From assembly GCA_014526335.1 (NCBI GenBank), contig JACTAT010000035.1, positions 1,713,452 to 1,777,451 on the forward strand: 64,000 bases of DNA. The letters are read 5' to 3'. Positions 23,701 to 34,480 of the stretch are shown here, in pieces (position 1 is the stretch's first letter; each line of letters begins with the position of its first letter). The notes under the pieces are model-generated. The model did no database searches. It saw nothing but the letters and a program-made list of their open reading frames with translations, and had not been told where the DNA came from. A program made the translations under genes and the position numbers. Source of the DNA: Chrysaora quinquecirrha. Taxonomy: Eukaryota > Cnidaria > Scyphozoa > Semaeostomeae > Pelagiidae.

Positions 23701-26700
23701 ATTCTTTTGTTAAGCTGCAGCCGCTTGCGACACGTCAGCACCTAGCAACTTTTCTTAGCAACAAGGTGTTCGTGCTTGCACACTAGCAATAACTTCGTTG
23801 CTCCAAATTGTTGGACAGAAATGTTTTTGACGTGGCCAAACGGTCCAACATTTGCTGTAAAGCAAATTTAAAATGCTGGACCAACAATGTTTGATCGTTT
23901 GGCCAAGGCCTTAGCCTCAATTGCTCTACCGTTGGTGGCCTGATTCAGCGAGTTGTAGATCTGACGGATTATTTCACCTGAAATAGAACTACAACTGCTC
24001 ATTTATAAACTTGCTTTGCAGGAGAAACTGAAAGGCAAATTGTTGACAGACTCGACCATGGAACTCGAAGACGAAAAGAGAAAGACGGAGTATTTACTGT
24101 ATAGTATGATGCCTCGTGAGATAGCTGAAAGGATGAAAAACGGGGATAGAGAATTGACCACTTGTGAGGTACGCCACAGTACTTGCTATTCTGGAAAAAA
24201 ACGAATGAACAACAAGCATTTTAAAATCATTCGCAAACTGAATTGCCTGGCTACGTTTACATAGTGTTGGATTCAAAATATTCCAGTTTGATTTCATACC
24301 AGGCATGTTCGCGATTTCATTATGACGATAAAGGCCTGGCCCAACTAGGAGACATGTCGCCAGCGGCATCGTCGCGAATGACATGTCCCCTCGATTCTCC
24401 CAGTTTAGCCACTTTAAAAACTTTGAAGTGCGCGACAAATATTGCAGCGAGAAACAAACGAATGTCTCTGGCTGACAACAGAAACATCTCGTCCCTCCAC
24501 GACTCGGGGGGTATGTTGCTCGCTTGTCAACCCATGTTTAGCCACCCTAGAAGATACGCCGAATACATGTCTCCTATTTTGGCCCGAGCTTAATGGTATG
24601 AAATGAATGCGTTATCGGGATTGACAGAATAACATTCCAGGATTGACAGAAAATTAGCCTCACTGCCGACCTTTTATCAAATTATATCGGGTTAGGGTTT
24701 TTATTTATTTCGTACCGTACCTGTAAGCATGGCTAGATTTTCGTTTTCAAACTTTCAGGACAGATAAGGCAACAGCGAGAATTGCAATGAAAAGTTAAAC
24801 AGAAAAATTTAGCCGTTTAAGCCTCTCTGTTTCGAATCAATTTGGCTGTTTGCATACTCTTTTCCTATTCTATATATTGTTCCCTACACCATTATGAAGA
24901 ACATCATATGACGATATCTTATTCTTCCTACTGTAATGAATGCTTTTTCTTAATTTTAGACTTTCGACAACGTTACAATATTGTTTGGTTACATACACAA
25001 TTTTACGGAGATTTGCAACAAAGTTGCAGCAATGAATGTAGTGCAGCTGATCAGCGAGTTATTCTCTCTTTTTGACATATTGAGTGAAAATCATAGAGTT
25101 TACAAGGTAGGTGCTAAAATGCCAGCGTTTCTGTTTGTGAACACTGCATTTACGGCAGCATATGTAACCATATTGTGAGAAACTAGAGAAACTAGAGAAA
25201 CTACATGAACAGAAACTCCAACGCTTGTGCAGCTGTATTCACTATGACTGTAGATTCTGTTAACACCGTATTGATTTCAATGGCTGCCACATTGCTGCCA
25301 CAACTTTTATTTTCTTCTCTTGTTTGGTTTAGCTGCTTGCTACTGCTGCCATTAAAATCGCTAGTGTTATCACACTTGCACCATATCGACCCTGCAGTTG
25401 CTTCTCTCGGCACTACTGCTGCTGATCAGACTTCTTCAACCGATGCCGATCATAATGCCACTAGAGGCCTTTCTAATTCTGTTTTTCTAAAAGATGTTGC
25501 GATTTATTTTTCTCCTGCTGCTTCTGTTGCTACTACTGCTGCTTCAGCTTTGTCTGCTTGTGTGATGTTTATGTTTATGCTGCAATTGCCTTTTACTTTT
25601 ATGTTACTTCAAATAAGACTGACGCTGCTCTTACTGCTGCTGCTTGCTGCTACCTCTATAGCGTATATTACTTTTCTTTTATTACTGCTACAGTTGTCGC
25701 TTTCTTTTCAATGATACGTCTTTGTTAAAACGCCACTGCTTGATGCCGTTACTGTTTTGATACTGCAGTTGATGCTGGCGCTGGTTGGGTTGCTTCTTCA
25801 CCTTTGTTAGCACTTCTGCTGCTTGATTGATGATGTTAATTCTGCAACTACATATACTGTTACTTCCGATGTTTCAGGGTGTTGCTGTTTAACTTCTGTT
25901 GTCAATGCTGGCACTAACTGGGTTGCTCCTTCATCGTTGTTACCGCTGCTACTATTTATGACACTGCTTCTGCTACTTTAACTACTGTTGATTCCGATGT
26001 TGGTATCACTGTTTCAGTACTGCTGTTGATGCTCCAGCAATAGTTGAGGCACTAGTTGGGTTGTTCTTTACCGTTCTTACCGCTATAACTGCTGAGTTCT
26101 TGTTGTTACCGCTGCTACCGCTGTTATCGTTGTTACCGCTGCTTCTGACACTGCTTCTAATACTACAGCTGTTGCTTTCGATGCTTGATGGTGTTACTGT
26201 TTTAGTTCTGCTGTGGGTTGCTTCTTCATCTGCTTTTTACTCTGCTTAAAGAACAATGTTGCTGCATGTTTCTTTTGCTAATGTCAGTTTTTCTTGCCAT
26301 TTTCGTCTCTGCTGATTCTACTGGTGCTATTTCCAAGTATTCAACTATATTTCCACATGTTGCTTTAAACTCTATCCGTTTGGTACCGTTTTTTATTGTT
26401 TGCTCTTGATACTGATAATGCTATACTCGTTTCTGTTTGCTATTTGTTGTATTTCTGTTTCTGTTTGTACTCTTCATTGACTCAAACCATAAAGATTTTG
26501 TCTAAGTTTACGCTATGTATATTGCTCTTTTGCAGTTTGAGACCATCGGTGGTGGTGTTTATATGCTTGTCAGCGGTGCACCTGTAAAGATTGATGACCA
26601 TGCGCGTGAGATGGCACTAATGGCAATGCATATGCTTGAAGAGGTGCAGACTCTAAAAAACCCATTAACAGACAAACCACTAGAATTGCAAATTGGTAGG

Positions 26701-26949
26701 TAGTCATATAGATATCTTGATCTTCAAAATTCTATGTTTCTTGCCTCAGGAAGTTCTTTAGAAGCATGCTATAACAAATGGAACTTTTTTCAGGTATTCA
26801 TTCAGGCCCAGTAGTTGCAGGAGTGATAGGACAAACGACGTTGCAGTATTGCTTGTTTGGAAATACAGTTAATATCTCTTCACGGATGCAGTCAACTGGA
26901 AAGGTAGGTTAATTGTTTGTATAGGCCAACATATGCAATCGCATTACTA

Positions 26950-26981
<32 letters not shown>

Positions 26982-29900
26982 ACTTCTACTTTATTGACAA
27001 ATAGCAGGATTATGCGTGTGTCGGCTTATATGTGCTCATATACGTTGGTATTGTCATGGCATAAAAGGCCAGTGGGGTAACATAAACTAAAGATGCAGGG
27101 CTCAAAAACGAGAACAAGTGCTCGGGTGTTAAGATCAAGTGTTCAGATGTGAAAAACTAACGAGAATGGCACATGTTCACGTTGTTTTATTGACGATTCT
27201 CAGCCGATTAATAAAATTTTACAATTGTTCTTTTAGCCTATGAGAATTCATCTTAGTACTGCAACGAATAAAGAGCTAGAGGCATCTAATATGATTACAA
27301 AACACCGAGGACAGATACCAGTCAAGGTAATAGGTTTCTCGAAAGATTCTGAAAATCACAGCAGAGCCTTATATCATTATCATACTATTAAGATTTTTGT
27401 ATTAGAATGTTTTATAGTGAAGAGAAGCTTCCGTATTCGCTAGACCTGACAGAGCTTGGGCATCAACTTTATGTGGCAACTGTCAGTGTCTGGGTTCTTT
27501 ATCGTGAAATCGCAGGCCAAGCCTTGCATCTTCTTTTAAGCAAGGCTTATCTTGACCTATGATACGCAGAGCTAACGCCAACTAGTTGTGCGCGCTACTA
27601 TCGACATTTCAACAACTAGGTAGAACTCATAGGATACCATAGCCCAAGAGCGTTCATGTCGACTGCTACTGACGAGAATCAGTTGTCGATTAATCGCAGA
27701 AGTATAATGTACCCAACTTTCTGGAAATGTGTGCGGACTAGTTGCCGTCAAAAAGGAACCAGTTGCCAGAGCACTTATGTCCACAGGTCTGTTGCGATCA
27801 ATTAGTTCCAAAAAATCACTTATTAGACATATCGACAACTAGTCATGACTGTACGCAATGTCGACATAGAACTGTCCTATTCACCGAACAAATTGGGCCC
27901 GAATTTGAACGAACGAACATCTGGGTCAACTTGGCTTTGTCTTTTCGCGGCAAAAATCGATGTGAAGCAGGTTTTTGTACTCAGAACTGTACGCGTTTTA
28001 AAACCAAATTTGCTGAATTATTGAGCATTAATATATTGCCATAATTTGTGATGTACTTAGGACTATTAGCGTTACTTTCATCAACGCTTTCCGCCGTTCA
28101 AAAAGGGTTAAAACGTGTCTTAAGATCTTCCTTTCAAGTTGTCCCTTTTGTTCGCTATAGCTCTTCTTTTATTTCATTGGTTTTAACCAGAAACCAATGA
28201 TCAGGAGTTATTTAAACCTCGAACTCTTTTGGCCGATATTATATTAACTTTTAACTGTTTTTCACAGGGAGTTGGAAATCTCGACACTTACTGGCTAATT
28301 GGTCCTAAAGATCAAAATCAAAACAACAACAATGCTCCAAAACATTCTACAGATCTTCATGTCAATAATCAGGTAAACAATTGAAATGACGATTGAAGTT
28401 GATTATATGTTAATATTTGCTATTATGTTTGGGGCTAACGATGGTATATACGATACCTATTTAGAAGTATTTCCATTTAATATTTAACGGTGTAAGTAAC
28501 GTTTTAAACGTGTCAAATTGGTAAAATACGTCGAAGGATTTCATAGACGCTAATCGGTTAATAGTGGGACAATAGCAAGTATTTAATGGCTTGAGGCTTA
28601 CAACAAAAATCATTAGCACGTTAGGTAAATAGATCACACAGTAAGCCAGCTTGTATCTTATGTACTTTACTCCATTTTGTTCATCCGTTTTGGCAGTTAA
28701 ACGCAATGCATAGAAAATGGTAGATACTCTAACGTTTTTGCAGAAGAAAGGGGATGACATAGACTCGTTCTTGTGCTGTGTGCATAGGATGGGTTGTAGG
28801 TATACCAAACTCTGCAAATTCGCAAATTACGATCCACAATCAGTTAGATTCTATTGTCAGTTATCATTTCTAATCCAATATATACGCTAAATTAAAAATC
28901 TAGGGTCTGGCTACCATTTGGCTGTCATCCCAAATCGGCGCCAAAAAACTGGGCCAGCCATTGCAAGATAGGAGAAAAACACTGCAAAGTACTCTCAACG
29001 CAACCTTAAGTGCCTATCGCACTATGCTAACCAACATGATAGCTTTGATAGTTTTTAGGTTCATATTTCTGCGGTGTATTTAGAGCGAACGATGCTATCT
29101 AGTCTAGTCGCTATTGTCTGCGTTACTGATGACCATTTTTGCGACGTACCAGTGGAGCACAAACTCTAGAGCCTTGGCAAAACGAACATACGCTATTGGT
29201 CAAACACTCGAGATTGGCCAAGTCATAAAACATTTTCTGTTTGTCTCAAGGAAAAATGTTTGACCATTGACTTTGGTTTGACCTAGTGAGCTATGTCTTT
29301 TCGAATCAACGTGGCTAGACGGTCAAATATTTTGTCTGACAAGGTTTTATCGTGTTAATGTAAAAGCGTTATAGCCAGTATATTTCTAATCGTGTTGCCT
29401 GTAAACGCTGTCGTTCACAAATGTTTTCAATGCAAACTGCTTTAAGAACTAAAAATACCGAAAACAAACCGGACAATTAAAAGTTAACTGTATCAGATTC
29501 CAGAGACATCAGGGAAAAAGGATGGGGGAGGAATAAGATGAAAAACAACATAGAGACAAATAATTTGTCAACTGAGTCCATAATTATTGAAAAATTCTGG
29601 CAAATATTCCATTTAAATTCTACTACAGGTATTATAGACTACATTACCAACCACTACAATGTAATTCAAAGCTTTCTTGAGTTTTTAAGGTTTAACAATT
29701 ATGTACTGCTTAAAAGTCTTTTGAGACTTTGATATACTAACTGTTCTGTGTAATTTTCGGGAAAAATAAATTGACTAGGAATTGAAATATTTATAACATG
29801 TTTATAAGTAATGTGACTTATAAGTCATTTGTAGATACTAAACTTGAATTTGTTTCGTTCATATTTAGCAAATTATGTGGCAGTCTGTTGACTTTTTCTG

Positions 29901-30097
29901 TTCCACTGCTAAAAAGTGCAGCAATTTTTTGTCTTTAGTTTATGATCAAGCCTAGGCTTATTGCAGGAGCCCTAGTTACTGCTCTATGCTTTGACGAAGA
30001 CCAAACCAAGATCGCTCAACTGGTGACTGATAGTTTGAAAATTGAAAAGAATCAATTCAATAACGATGACAAAGATTCAAGTAACACGTCTTGCTAA
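17799..30097 (+). CDS. GUCY1B: Soluble guanylate cyclase, beta-type subunit (HNOB-HNOBA-cyclase), 10 exons
   Basis: Heme-binding subunit of the cytosolic nitric-oxide receptor that makes cGMP from GTP with an alpha partner. Proposed exons: 17799-18598, 20594-22098, 23058-23187, 24022-24168, 24960-25106, 26536-26695, 26794-26903, 27237-27326, 28268-28372, 29939-30097; all junctions are GT/AG and phase-compatible. The start is the ATG of MYGLLLESV, the conserved first residues of sGC-beta. The HNOB domain has the proximal heme histidine (SLHEHL, His106) and the YxSxR heme-propionate motif (YRSRR, 135-139). HNOBA, the coiled coil ([18 protein letters not shown]) and the cyclase domain follow, with the GTP-contacting Glu (YKFETIG), YCLFGNTVN and the Asn/Arg pair (NISSR). 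Loop lengths resemble beta-2 more than beta-1. Oddities: one frame break between HNOB and HNOBA, a ~420-residue insertion in exon 2, and loss of both metal-binding Asp residues. The last exon is the least certain. Confidence 0.93.
18368..18431 (+). other. Frame break between HNOB and HNOBA in sGC exon 1
   Basis: The HNOB frame runs into TAG at 18429-18431 after [10 protein letters not shown]. The HNOBA start ([15 protein letters not shown], from about 18413) is in another frame that opens after a TAA at 18365-18367. The two overlap for about 60 bp, so a single small indel or a sequencing error here would restore the gene. A spliceosomal intron would have to be under about 50 bp, far below the others in this gene. 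Confidence 0.75.
19141..20123. mobile_element. Three GGCCCTGGCC-family MITE copies in sGC intron 1
   Basis: Copy a spans about 19141-19597 (left TTA then GGCCCTGGCCAAACGATC). Copy b spans about 19680-19902 and is diverged (CTCCCTGGTCAAACGATC). Copy c spans 19955-20123: it is only 169 bp, nearly palindromic, and has TAA on both sides (19952-19954 and 20124-20126). Interior GTTTGGCCAC / CAAATGTTTGA motifs are shared. Copy c is close to a minimal two-TIR element. Confidence 0.8.
20594..22098 (+). CDS. GUCY1B: sGC exon 2, carrying a ~420-residue disordered insertion within HNOBA
   Basis: The exon opens with HNOBA sequence ([15 protein letters not shown].., where beta-1 has its INTVFVLRS strand) and closes with [20 protein letters not shown], the counterpart of LRLKGQM...ILFL. 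In known beta subunits fewer than 40 residues separate these two blocks. Here about 420 lie between them, rich in Ser, Asn, Glu and Lys, with basic runs ([15 protein letters not shown]) near the start. No fold, repeat or membrane segment is visible. The frame is open across all 1505 bp and joins neighbours in phase (0 in, 2 out), so it is probably translated and not intronic. Confidence 0.85.
23735..23910. mobile_element. Truncated GGCCCTGGCC-family MITE in sGC intron 3
   Basis: Only the right half is recognisable: CTAGCAACTTTTCTTAGCAA matches the interior of the 19141 copy, then GTGGCCAAACGGTCC, and the terminus GATCGTTTGGCCAAGGCC followed by TTA (23911-23913). Left end missing. Confidence 0.65.
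24332..24590. mobile_element. 259-bp MITE with TAA duplication in sGC intron 4
   Basis: Left AGGCCTGGCCCAACTAGGAG and right CTCCTATTTTGGCCCGAGCT are imperfect inverted copies that share AGGAGACATGT. TAA lies at 24329-24331 and 24591-24593. It is a different sequence family from the GGCCCTGGCC elements but has the same kind of target site. Confidence 0.78.
25200..26460 (+). repeat. 1.2-kb degenerate CTG/TTA pyrimidine-rich trinucleotide region in sGC intron 5
   Basis: The plus strand is dominated by CTGCTG, ACTGCT, TTACTG and TTCTGCT triplets, broken by substitutions. It reads as Leu/Ser/Ala-rich open frames of 60-170 codons in several frames at once, as a decayed triplet repeat would. It sits between exon 5 (ends 25106) and exon 6 (starts 26536). 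Confidence 0.8.
26944..26992 (+). repeat. (ACT)n(GCT)n microsatellite in sGC intron 7
   Basis: About seven ACT/TAC units followed directly by about five TGC units, then decaying copies. Confidence 0.9.
29165..29352. mobile_element. Diverged GGCCCTGGCC-family fragment in the last sGC intron
   Basis: AGAGCCTTGGCAAAACGAAC followed by GGTCAAACACTCGA and later TGTTTGACC / GTGGCTAGACGGTCAAA. The motif order matches the family, but termini and duplication are eroded. Confidence 0.5.
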
Positions 30098-30157
30098 ACC
30101 CCATAGATATAAACTTTTATTTGAATGTCCATGGCTTTTTTAAAGGAAATTTCCATA

Positions 30158-31080
30158 GACAGGGAAATTACTACAACCATCTAGCAAACTGCCTAACCCT
30201 AAATTTTATTTCGGATTCGAGTTCTCCATGTTGAAGAGTATCTAAAACTGCCAGGGGCCATTTTGGGCGTGGCCTGGTTTTCACGTGATTCATGACCACA
30301 CCTACCCACGGTCTGAAAAAATTTTTTGGAATTTTTGGAAAATTTTTCACCAATGTGTAGTGTATCACAAGGCAAGAAATAAATTATAAAACACTTACTA
30401 CTTTCCTCTTACCATTCGGGAGGTACAGCGTCTCAAAGTTTGTGTTGTTGTTGTTGTTAAAAACATAAAGATGTCAATATTGCGCGTATAAACTGGAGTT
30501 TTCGAGTTGGAATCCATAGTTATAATCAAGATAGTTTAAGTGGTGTATTTACACTATTTACAATGTATCTTTGCCTTGTCTGGTAGCTTTACTGGCGTAT
30601 CAAGGCCCCGGGGAGGTACTTAGTATAATTAGGGTACGGGTATGTGCCGCCCATATGGGTGGGTTTTGGGCACTGAAATTCTCTAAACATGGGTATGATT
30701 TTAACCAAAACCCCATAAAAGTGGGTGGCAAATTGAAGAAAAGTCGAAAGTTTAACTTTAATTCGGTCAGAAAAGTGGCAAAATCGCCCCAAAGATGTTC
30801 GTAGTACAATATCAAGCAATAATAAGGTCTACAAAGTCTTATTATTCTCATATTCCGCTTATTTTACTCATAAAATAGGGTCTGTTTCTGCAAAGGTTTA
30901 CATTATAAGTGGGTGGGTTTCCGAAATCTGGGCGGCACATCCCCGTCCATTCATAAGTGAAGTACCCCCGGGATCAAGGCAGCCATTCGTCGCACAAATC
31001 TTCACTGGACAGAAAGTCCGAAACCTCCCAATCGCTTTCATCTGCTTCCGATAATATGGCTGTTAGGTTGGATTGTATTG
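30158..31080 (-). repeat. Left inverted arm of composite element
   Basis: Inverse of 33328-33879. It is interrupted at 30607-30980 by a nested element and its duplication. The inner boundary is sharp: identity ends after TTGGATTGTATTG at 31080. It includes AATAAA at about 30376, which could serve the upstream gene. Confidence 0.9.
30607..30972. mobile_element. 366-bp non-autonomous element with 8-bp duplication ATCAAGGC
   Basis: Ends CCCGGGGAGGTAC and GTACCCCCGGG. The subterminal GTATGTGCCGCCC has its inverse GGGCGGCACATCCCC, giving TIRs of about 45 bp. ATCAAGGC flanks both sides (30599-30606 and 30973-30980). The uninterrupted right arm of the host element shows the empty site (TATCAATGCAGCC), proving insertion. 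The 8-bp duplication fits hAT, P or Merlin; the termini do not settle which. Confidence 0.92.
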
Positions 31081-32794
31081 ACAACGTTGTGCTTTGCCTA
31101 GCCATAAGTCCTCTCTCGATAGCACTAAAGGCATCCAAACGTGTCACAGGTTTCAAAACGGAGAAGGGACGAGTTAACTCACACCTCCTCTACATGGATG
31201 ACCTGAAAATCTTTGCCCCTTGCAAGACCTCTCTTGAGAAGAGCATGGATGTTACCATGCGAGCGTCAAAAGCCATAGGCCTGGAACTGGGATTTAAGAA
31301 ATGTAGCATTGCCCACAAATATGTTATCACAAACAGTATCGAGATGGTCGATGATACTGAGCCCCAAACATATCGACAAATCCCAATCCTGCAATCAGAT
31401 GACACATACAAGTACCTTGGACTGGATCAGCTGCTAACGGTCAACAGAGAGAATACAGCGAGCCGAATACTCACGAAAGTGAGTAAGCAAGCTCGCCAGA
31501 TTCTCAAAAAAACCTTAACAGCAAATGTGTGACTAAGGCCATAAACCAGAAAGTAGCAGGAGTACTCCGTTACTTTCTGGCGGCCGGCCTTAGGACCAAA
31601 GGTGATATGAGACGCCTTGACGCTAAGATACGAGCCCACCTGCGGAAAGTGAGATATCAAGATGGTTCAGCGTCGGCCCATCGACTATACTTGCCAAGAA
31701 AGGCCGGTGGCAGGGGTATTTGCAGGCTGGAGGAGCTATACTGTCAAACCGCCCTCTCTGTCGTATGCTATCTTAGCGAGGCAGAAGACGAGTTTGCACA
31801 GTTGCTTTGCCGAGACATTAGAGCCCTGGAGACGGACAATCAGGGCGTAGGAGAGCTGCAATTATCGCCAAAGCAAACAGGGTGTTTCAGTCTTTGAGCA
31901 TGACTGAATACTCTGTCGAGGAGACGGTGAAACGCAACGGCATTCAAGTGCGAAATCATAGCCGGAAATTGAAATCCACAGTAGCCAAGACATATGAGCA
32001 GCGAACAAAAGCAGCCATATACAACACAAAATGCCATACTAAGTATGGCAAACTGGTTGAACGTGAGAATGTGTATATACCCAACTTACGCACAAATGGC
32101 TCGTCGAAGGCTTACTGCCACCCCAGATAGAGGGCTACGTCATGGCCATCCAAGATGGCACCTTGTTATCCAAGGCAGCACATGCTGCCACGGGCAACCG
32201 GCGTTACGACAATGTCGACTATGTGGCAAAGGCAAAGATGGTCTGACACATATCATATCCGCATGTGGCAAACACAACTTTGGGGCTAACAAAGAAAGGC
32301 ATGATGAAGTTGCAAAGGTGGTGCTCAACCACCTATTACAGAAGTATGACATTGAAATCTGCCCGGCGGAAAAAGCCCCAAAGGCGGAATATAAGAAAGA
32401 TCAATGCAGGGTTCTCTGGGATACGCAGCTCAAACCTGTAAAGCGAATATTCCGGCCGGACCTAGTGGTATGCGATAGGCCGGCGAAAGAAATCATCATA
32501 ATCGAAGTCACTGTGCCGTATGATAAACGCCTCACACAGGCATATGAAGAGAAAACAAATAAGTATGCAAAGCTCAAGCGCGATCTTTATAGAGCCAACA
32601 AATCCAAAGGTTATAAAACTGTAACCTTACTAGTGGTGACCATCGGAGCTTTAGGATGTGTCAGTAAGCAAGTAACAGCCGAGTTACAGGGACATAGACT
32701 CTTCAAAGATTGTGTCCCAAGGCTTATGTCCGATGTTCAACGAGCAACTTACGTCGGCACTCAAATGACGGTCAAAAGGCATCTCGTCATGTGA
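31081..32794 (+). pseudogene. R2-like non-LTR retrotransposon, 3' part of RT plus restriction-like endonuclease, frame-broken
   Basis: This is the remnant of a polyprotein that reverse transcribes and integrates its own RNA. It starts mid-RT at the CLAISPLSIALK block and has the catalytic YMDD box in HLLYMDDLKIFA (31186-31221). It continues through thumb-like sequence in another frame (31529-31897: RAHLRKVRYQDGS, LPRKAGGRGICRLEELY). The C-terminal CCHC finger is CRLCGKGKDGLTHIISACGKH (C-x2-C-x8-H-x4-C-type spacing). The restriction-like endonuclease follows with RPDLVV, IIIEVTVPYD and a downstream YAKLKRDL Lys, ending at 32794. At least three frameshifts are visible, one of them within 32100-32220. 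Finger and RLE place it in the R2/NeSL/R4 group. The N-terminal half is missing. Confidence 0.87.
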
Positions 32795-32849
32795 TTCCCT
32801 CAGGGATCCGCTCTTTATGTGGCTAGCGTGTATGGTAACATACAGCCGC

Positions 32850-33437
32850 GACATACCACGTCAAATACGTGAGTGATCTGTATTGGATAAAAGCACTCAT
32901 GTCAAGCCAACGATATCGAAGACATAAAGGAATTCATTCGAAAAAACATTTACAGTGGAAAAGCAGGCAAGGCATACTTGAGTATAAGAATACGACTATA
33001 TAAAGAGATGAAAACCAAATCATCCATGGGCATACCACCTGATCCCAAGTCAGTAGAACAGGCAATCAAACGCTGCCATCATCAAGCATTTTTATGGTAT
33101 CATTGTCACATGCCGCAAGTGCCATCGATACTTTTTGACGAAAACGGATGGCGATGGGACCCAGTAGAAAATATCGTCTCGCCAGTATGGTTTACTGGAA
33201 GCCAGGTACCAGAGTCACAGCGCCGAAACCAAAAAAAAGAAAACGTAAGATATCTTCTATTCTTGCAGCCACGAAAGATATCTCAGAAGACGAATATCGC
33301 CTAGCATTTACGATGGTGATGACGAAACAATACAATCCAACCCAGAAACAGCCATATTATCGGAAGCAGATCAAAGCGATTGGGAGGTTTCGGACTTTCT
33401 GTCCAGTGAAGATTCGTTCGACGAATGGCTGCATTGA
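32850..33437 (+). pseudogene. C-terminal remnant of the host element's own protein (family not recognised)
   Basis: Coding-like sequence between the R2 fragment and the right arm. It contains IPPDPKSVEQAIKRCHHQAF, GWRWDPVENIVSPVWFTG, a basic patch PKKRKRK, and then an acidic tail in another frame (YDGDDETIQSN...FLSSEDSFDEWLH) ending at TGA 33435-33437. The W/G-rich block resembles C-terminal regions of uncharacterised repeat-borne proteins in invertebrate genomes, but I cannot name the family. The acidic tail is duplicated, inverted, in the left arm (30974-31060). Confidence 0.55.
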
Positions 33438-33879
33438 TACCCAAGTAAAGCTACCAGAGAAGGCAAAGATACATTGTAAATAGTGTAAATACACCAATTA
33501 AACTATCTTGATTATAACTATGGATTCCAACTCGAAAACTCCAGTTTATACGCGCAATATTGACATATTTATGTTTTTTAACAACAACAACAACACAAAC
33601 TTTGAGACGCTGTACCTCCCGAATGGTAAGAGAAAAGTAGTAAGTGTTTTATAATTTATTTCTTGCCTTCTGATACACTACACATTGGTGAAAAATTTTT
33701 CCAAAATTCCAAAAAATTTTTTCAGACCGTGGGTAGGTGTGGTCATGAATCACGTGAAAACCAGGCCACGCCCAAAATGGCCCCTGGCAGTTTTAGATAC
33801 TCTTCAACATGGAGAACTCGAATCCGAAATAAAATTTAGGGTTAGGCAGTTTGCTAGATGGTTGTAGTAATTTCCTGTC
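33328..33879 (+). repeat. Right inverted arm of composite element
   Basis: Uninterrupted partner of the left arm. It contains a 60-codon open stretch (33685-33867) whose near-identical inverse copy lies at 30171-30368. An (AAC)n tract at about 33580 pairs with a (GTT)n tract at 30440-30460. Confidence 0.9.
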
Positions 33880-33881
33880 TA

Positions 33882-34480
33882 GCAATCAGAATGGAATGCT
33901 GAGAGAAATTGCATTCCGCATAGATTTATATATAACAAATAAAGGACAAATATGGGTAAAGCATAGTCTAGAACCAGTTTAACAGACAACTTCCGGAGAG
34001 TTACAAGTTTGGGTTAGCATTATGATTTGCATTCAAGCTAGTAGTATGTCAGAAGTGTAGGCTTGACTGCTTCTTTTCTCAGTGACATAAGCATCAAACT
34101 GTTGCTACTTTATAAACACAAATCTTACCAATTCTGGCACATTTCCAAAAGATTCCCATTAAACTGAATAAAAAGCAAAAAGGCATGTAAGATGCATAGC
34201 TTTCATGGTTCAGTCACAGTAAGGCATAACACTAACAAATCTATAAGTTAAAATGCAACTCAACATACCCATGCTTGTTTCGGTCTAGAAGACTTGGTGC
34301 CATTGCACGTACATAAGTACAAGTGCATATTAATAATAGAACTACAGTCAGTAGACTTCCAAAATTGAATATTGCTGACTGAAATAAAAGATTTTTGTTC
34401 CTTTTAAATATTTTAGACTAATACTTTTTCAATACAAGGTGGCCACTGTTATCTCACAGTTGTTTTCTCAGAGGTTTCTA
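33882..34480. other. Intergenic, no gene seen
   Basis: AT-rich sequence without coding motifs or recognisable repeats. Confidence 0.4.

Larger units (their letters stand above)
30158..33879. mobile_element. 3.7-kb composite element: ~550-bp inverted arms around an R2-like retrotransposon fragment
   Basis: The ends are GACAGGGAAATTACTACAAC and the inverse GTTGTAGTAATTTCCTGTC, flanked by TA on both sides. The left arm (30158-30606 plus 30981-31080, interrupted by a nested insertion) matches the right arm (33328-33879) as a reverse complement over about 550 bp with few differences. Each arm carries the same 60-codon open stretch and the acidic tail ILSEADxSDWEVSDFLSSED. Between the arms lie an R2-like reverse transcriptase/endonuclease fragment and an unpaired coding remnant. 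The left end lies only 60 bp beyond the sGC stop codon, so it sits in or next to that gene's 3' UTR. Confidence 0.85.

Noticed and set aside
25205..26409. Leu/Ser-rich open frames up to 169 codons
   Set aside because: They arise from degenerate CTG/TTA triplets, overlap in several frames and lie in an sGC intron. No domain or splice link.
33685..33867. Conserved 60-residue peptide repeated at 30171-30368
   Set aside because: Identity is explained by the inverted arms as DNA. Conservation of the reading frame itself cannot be shown from two near-identical copies.
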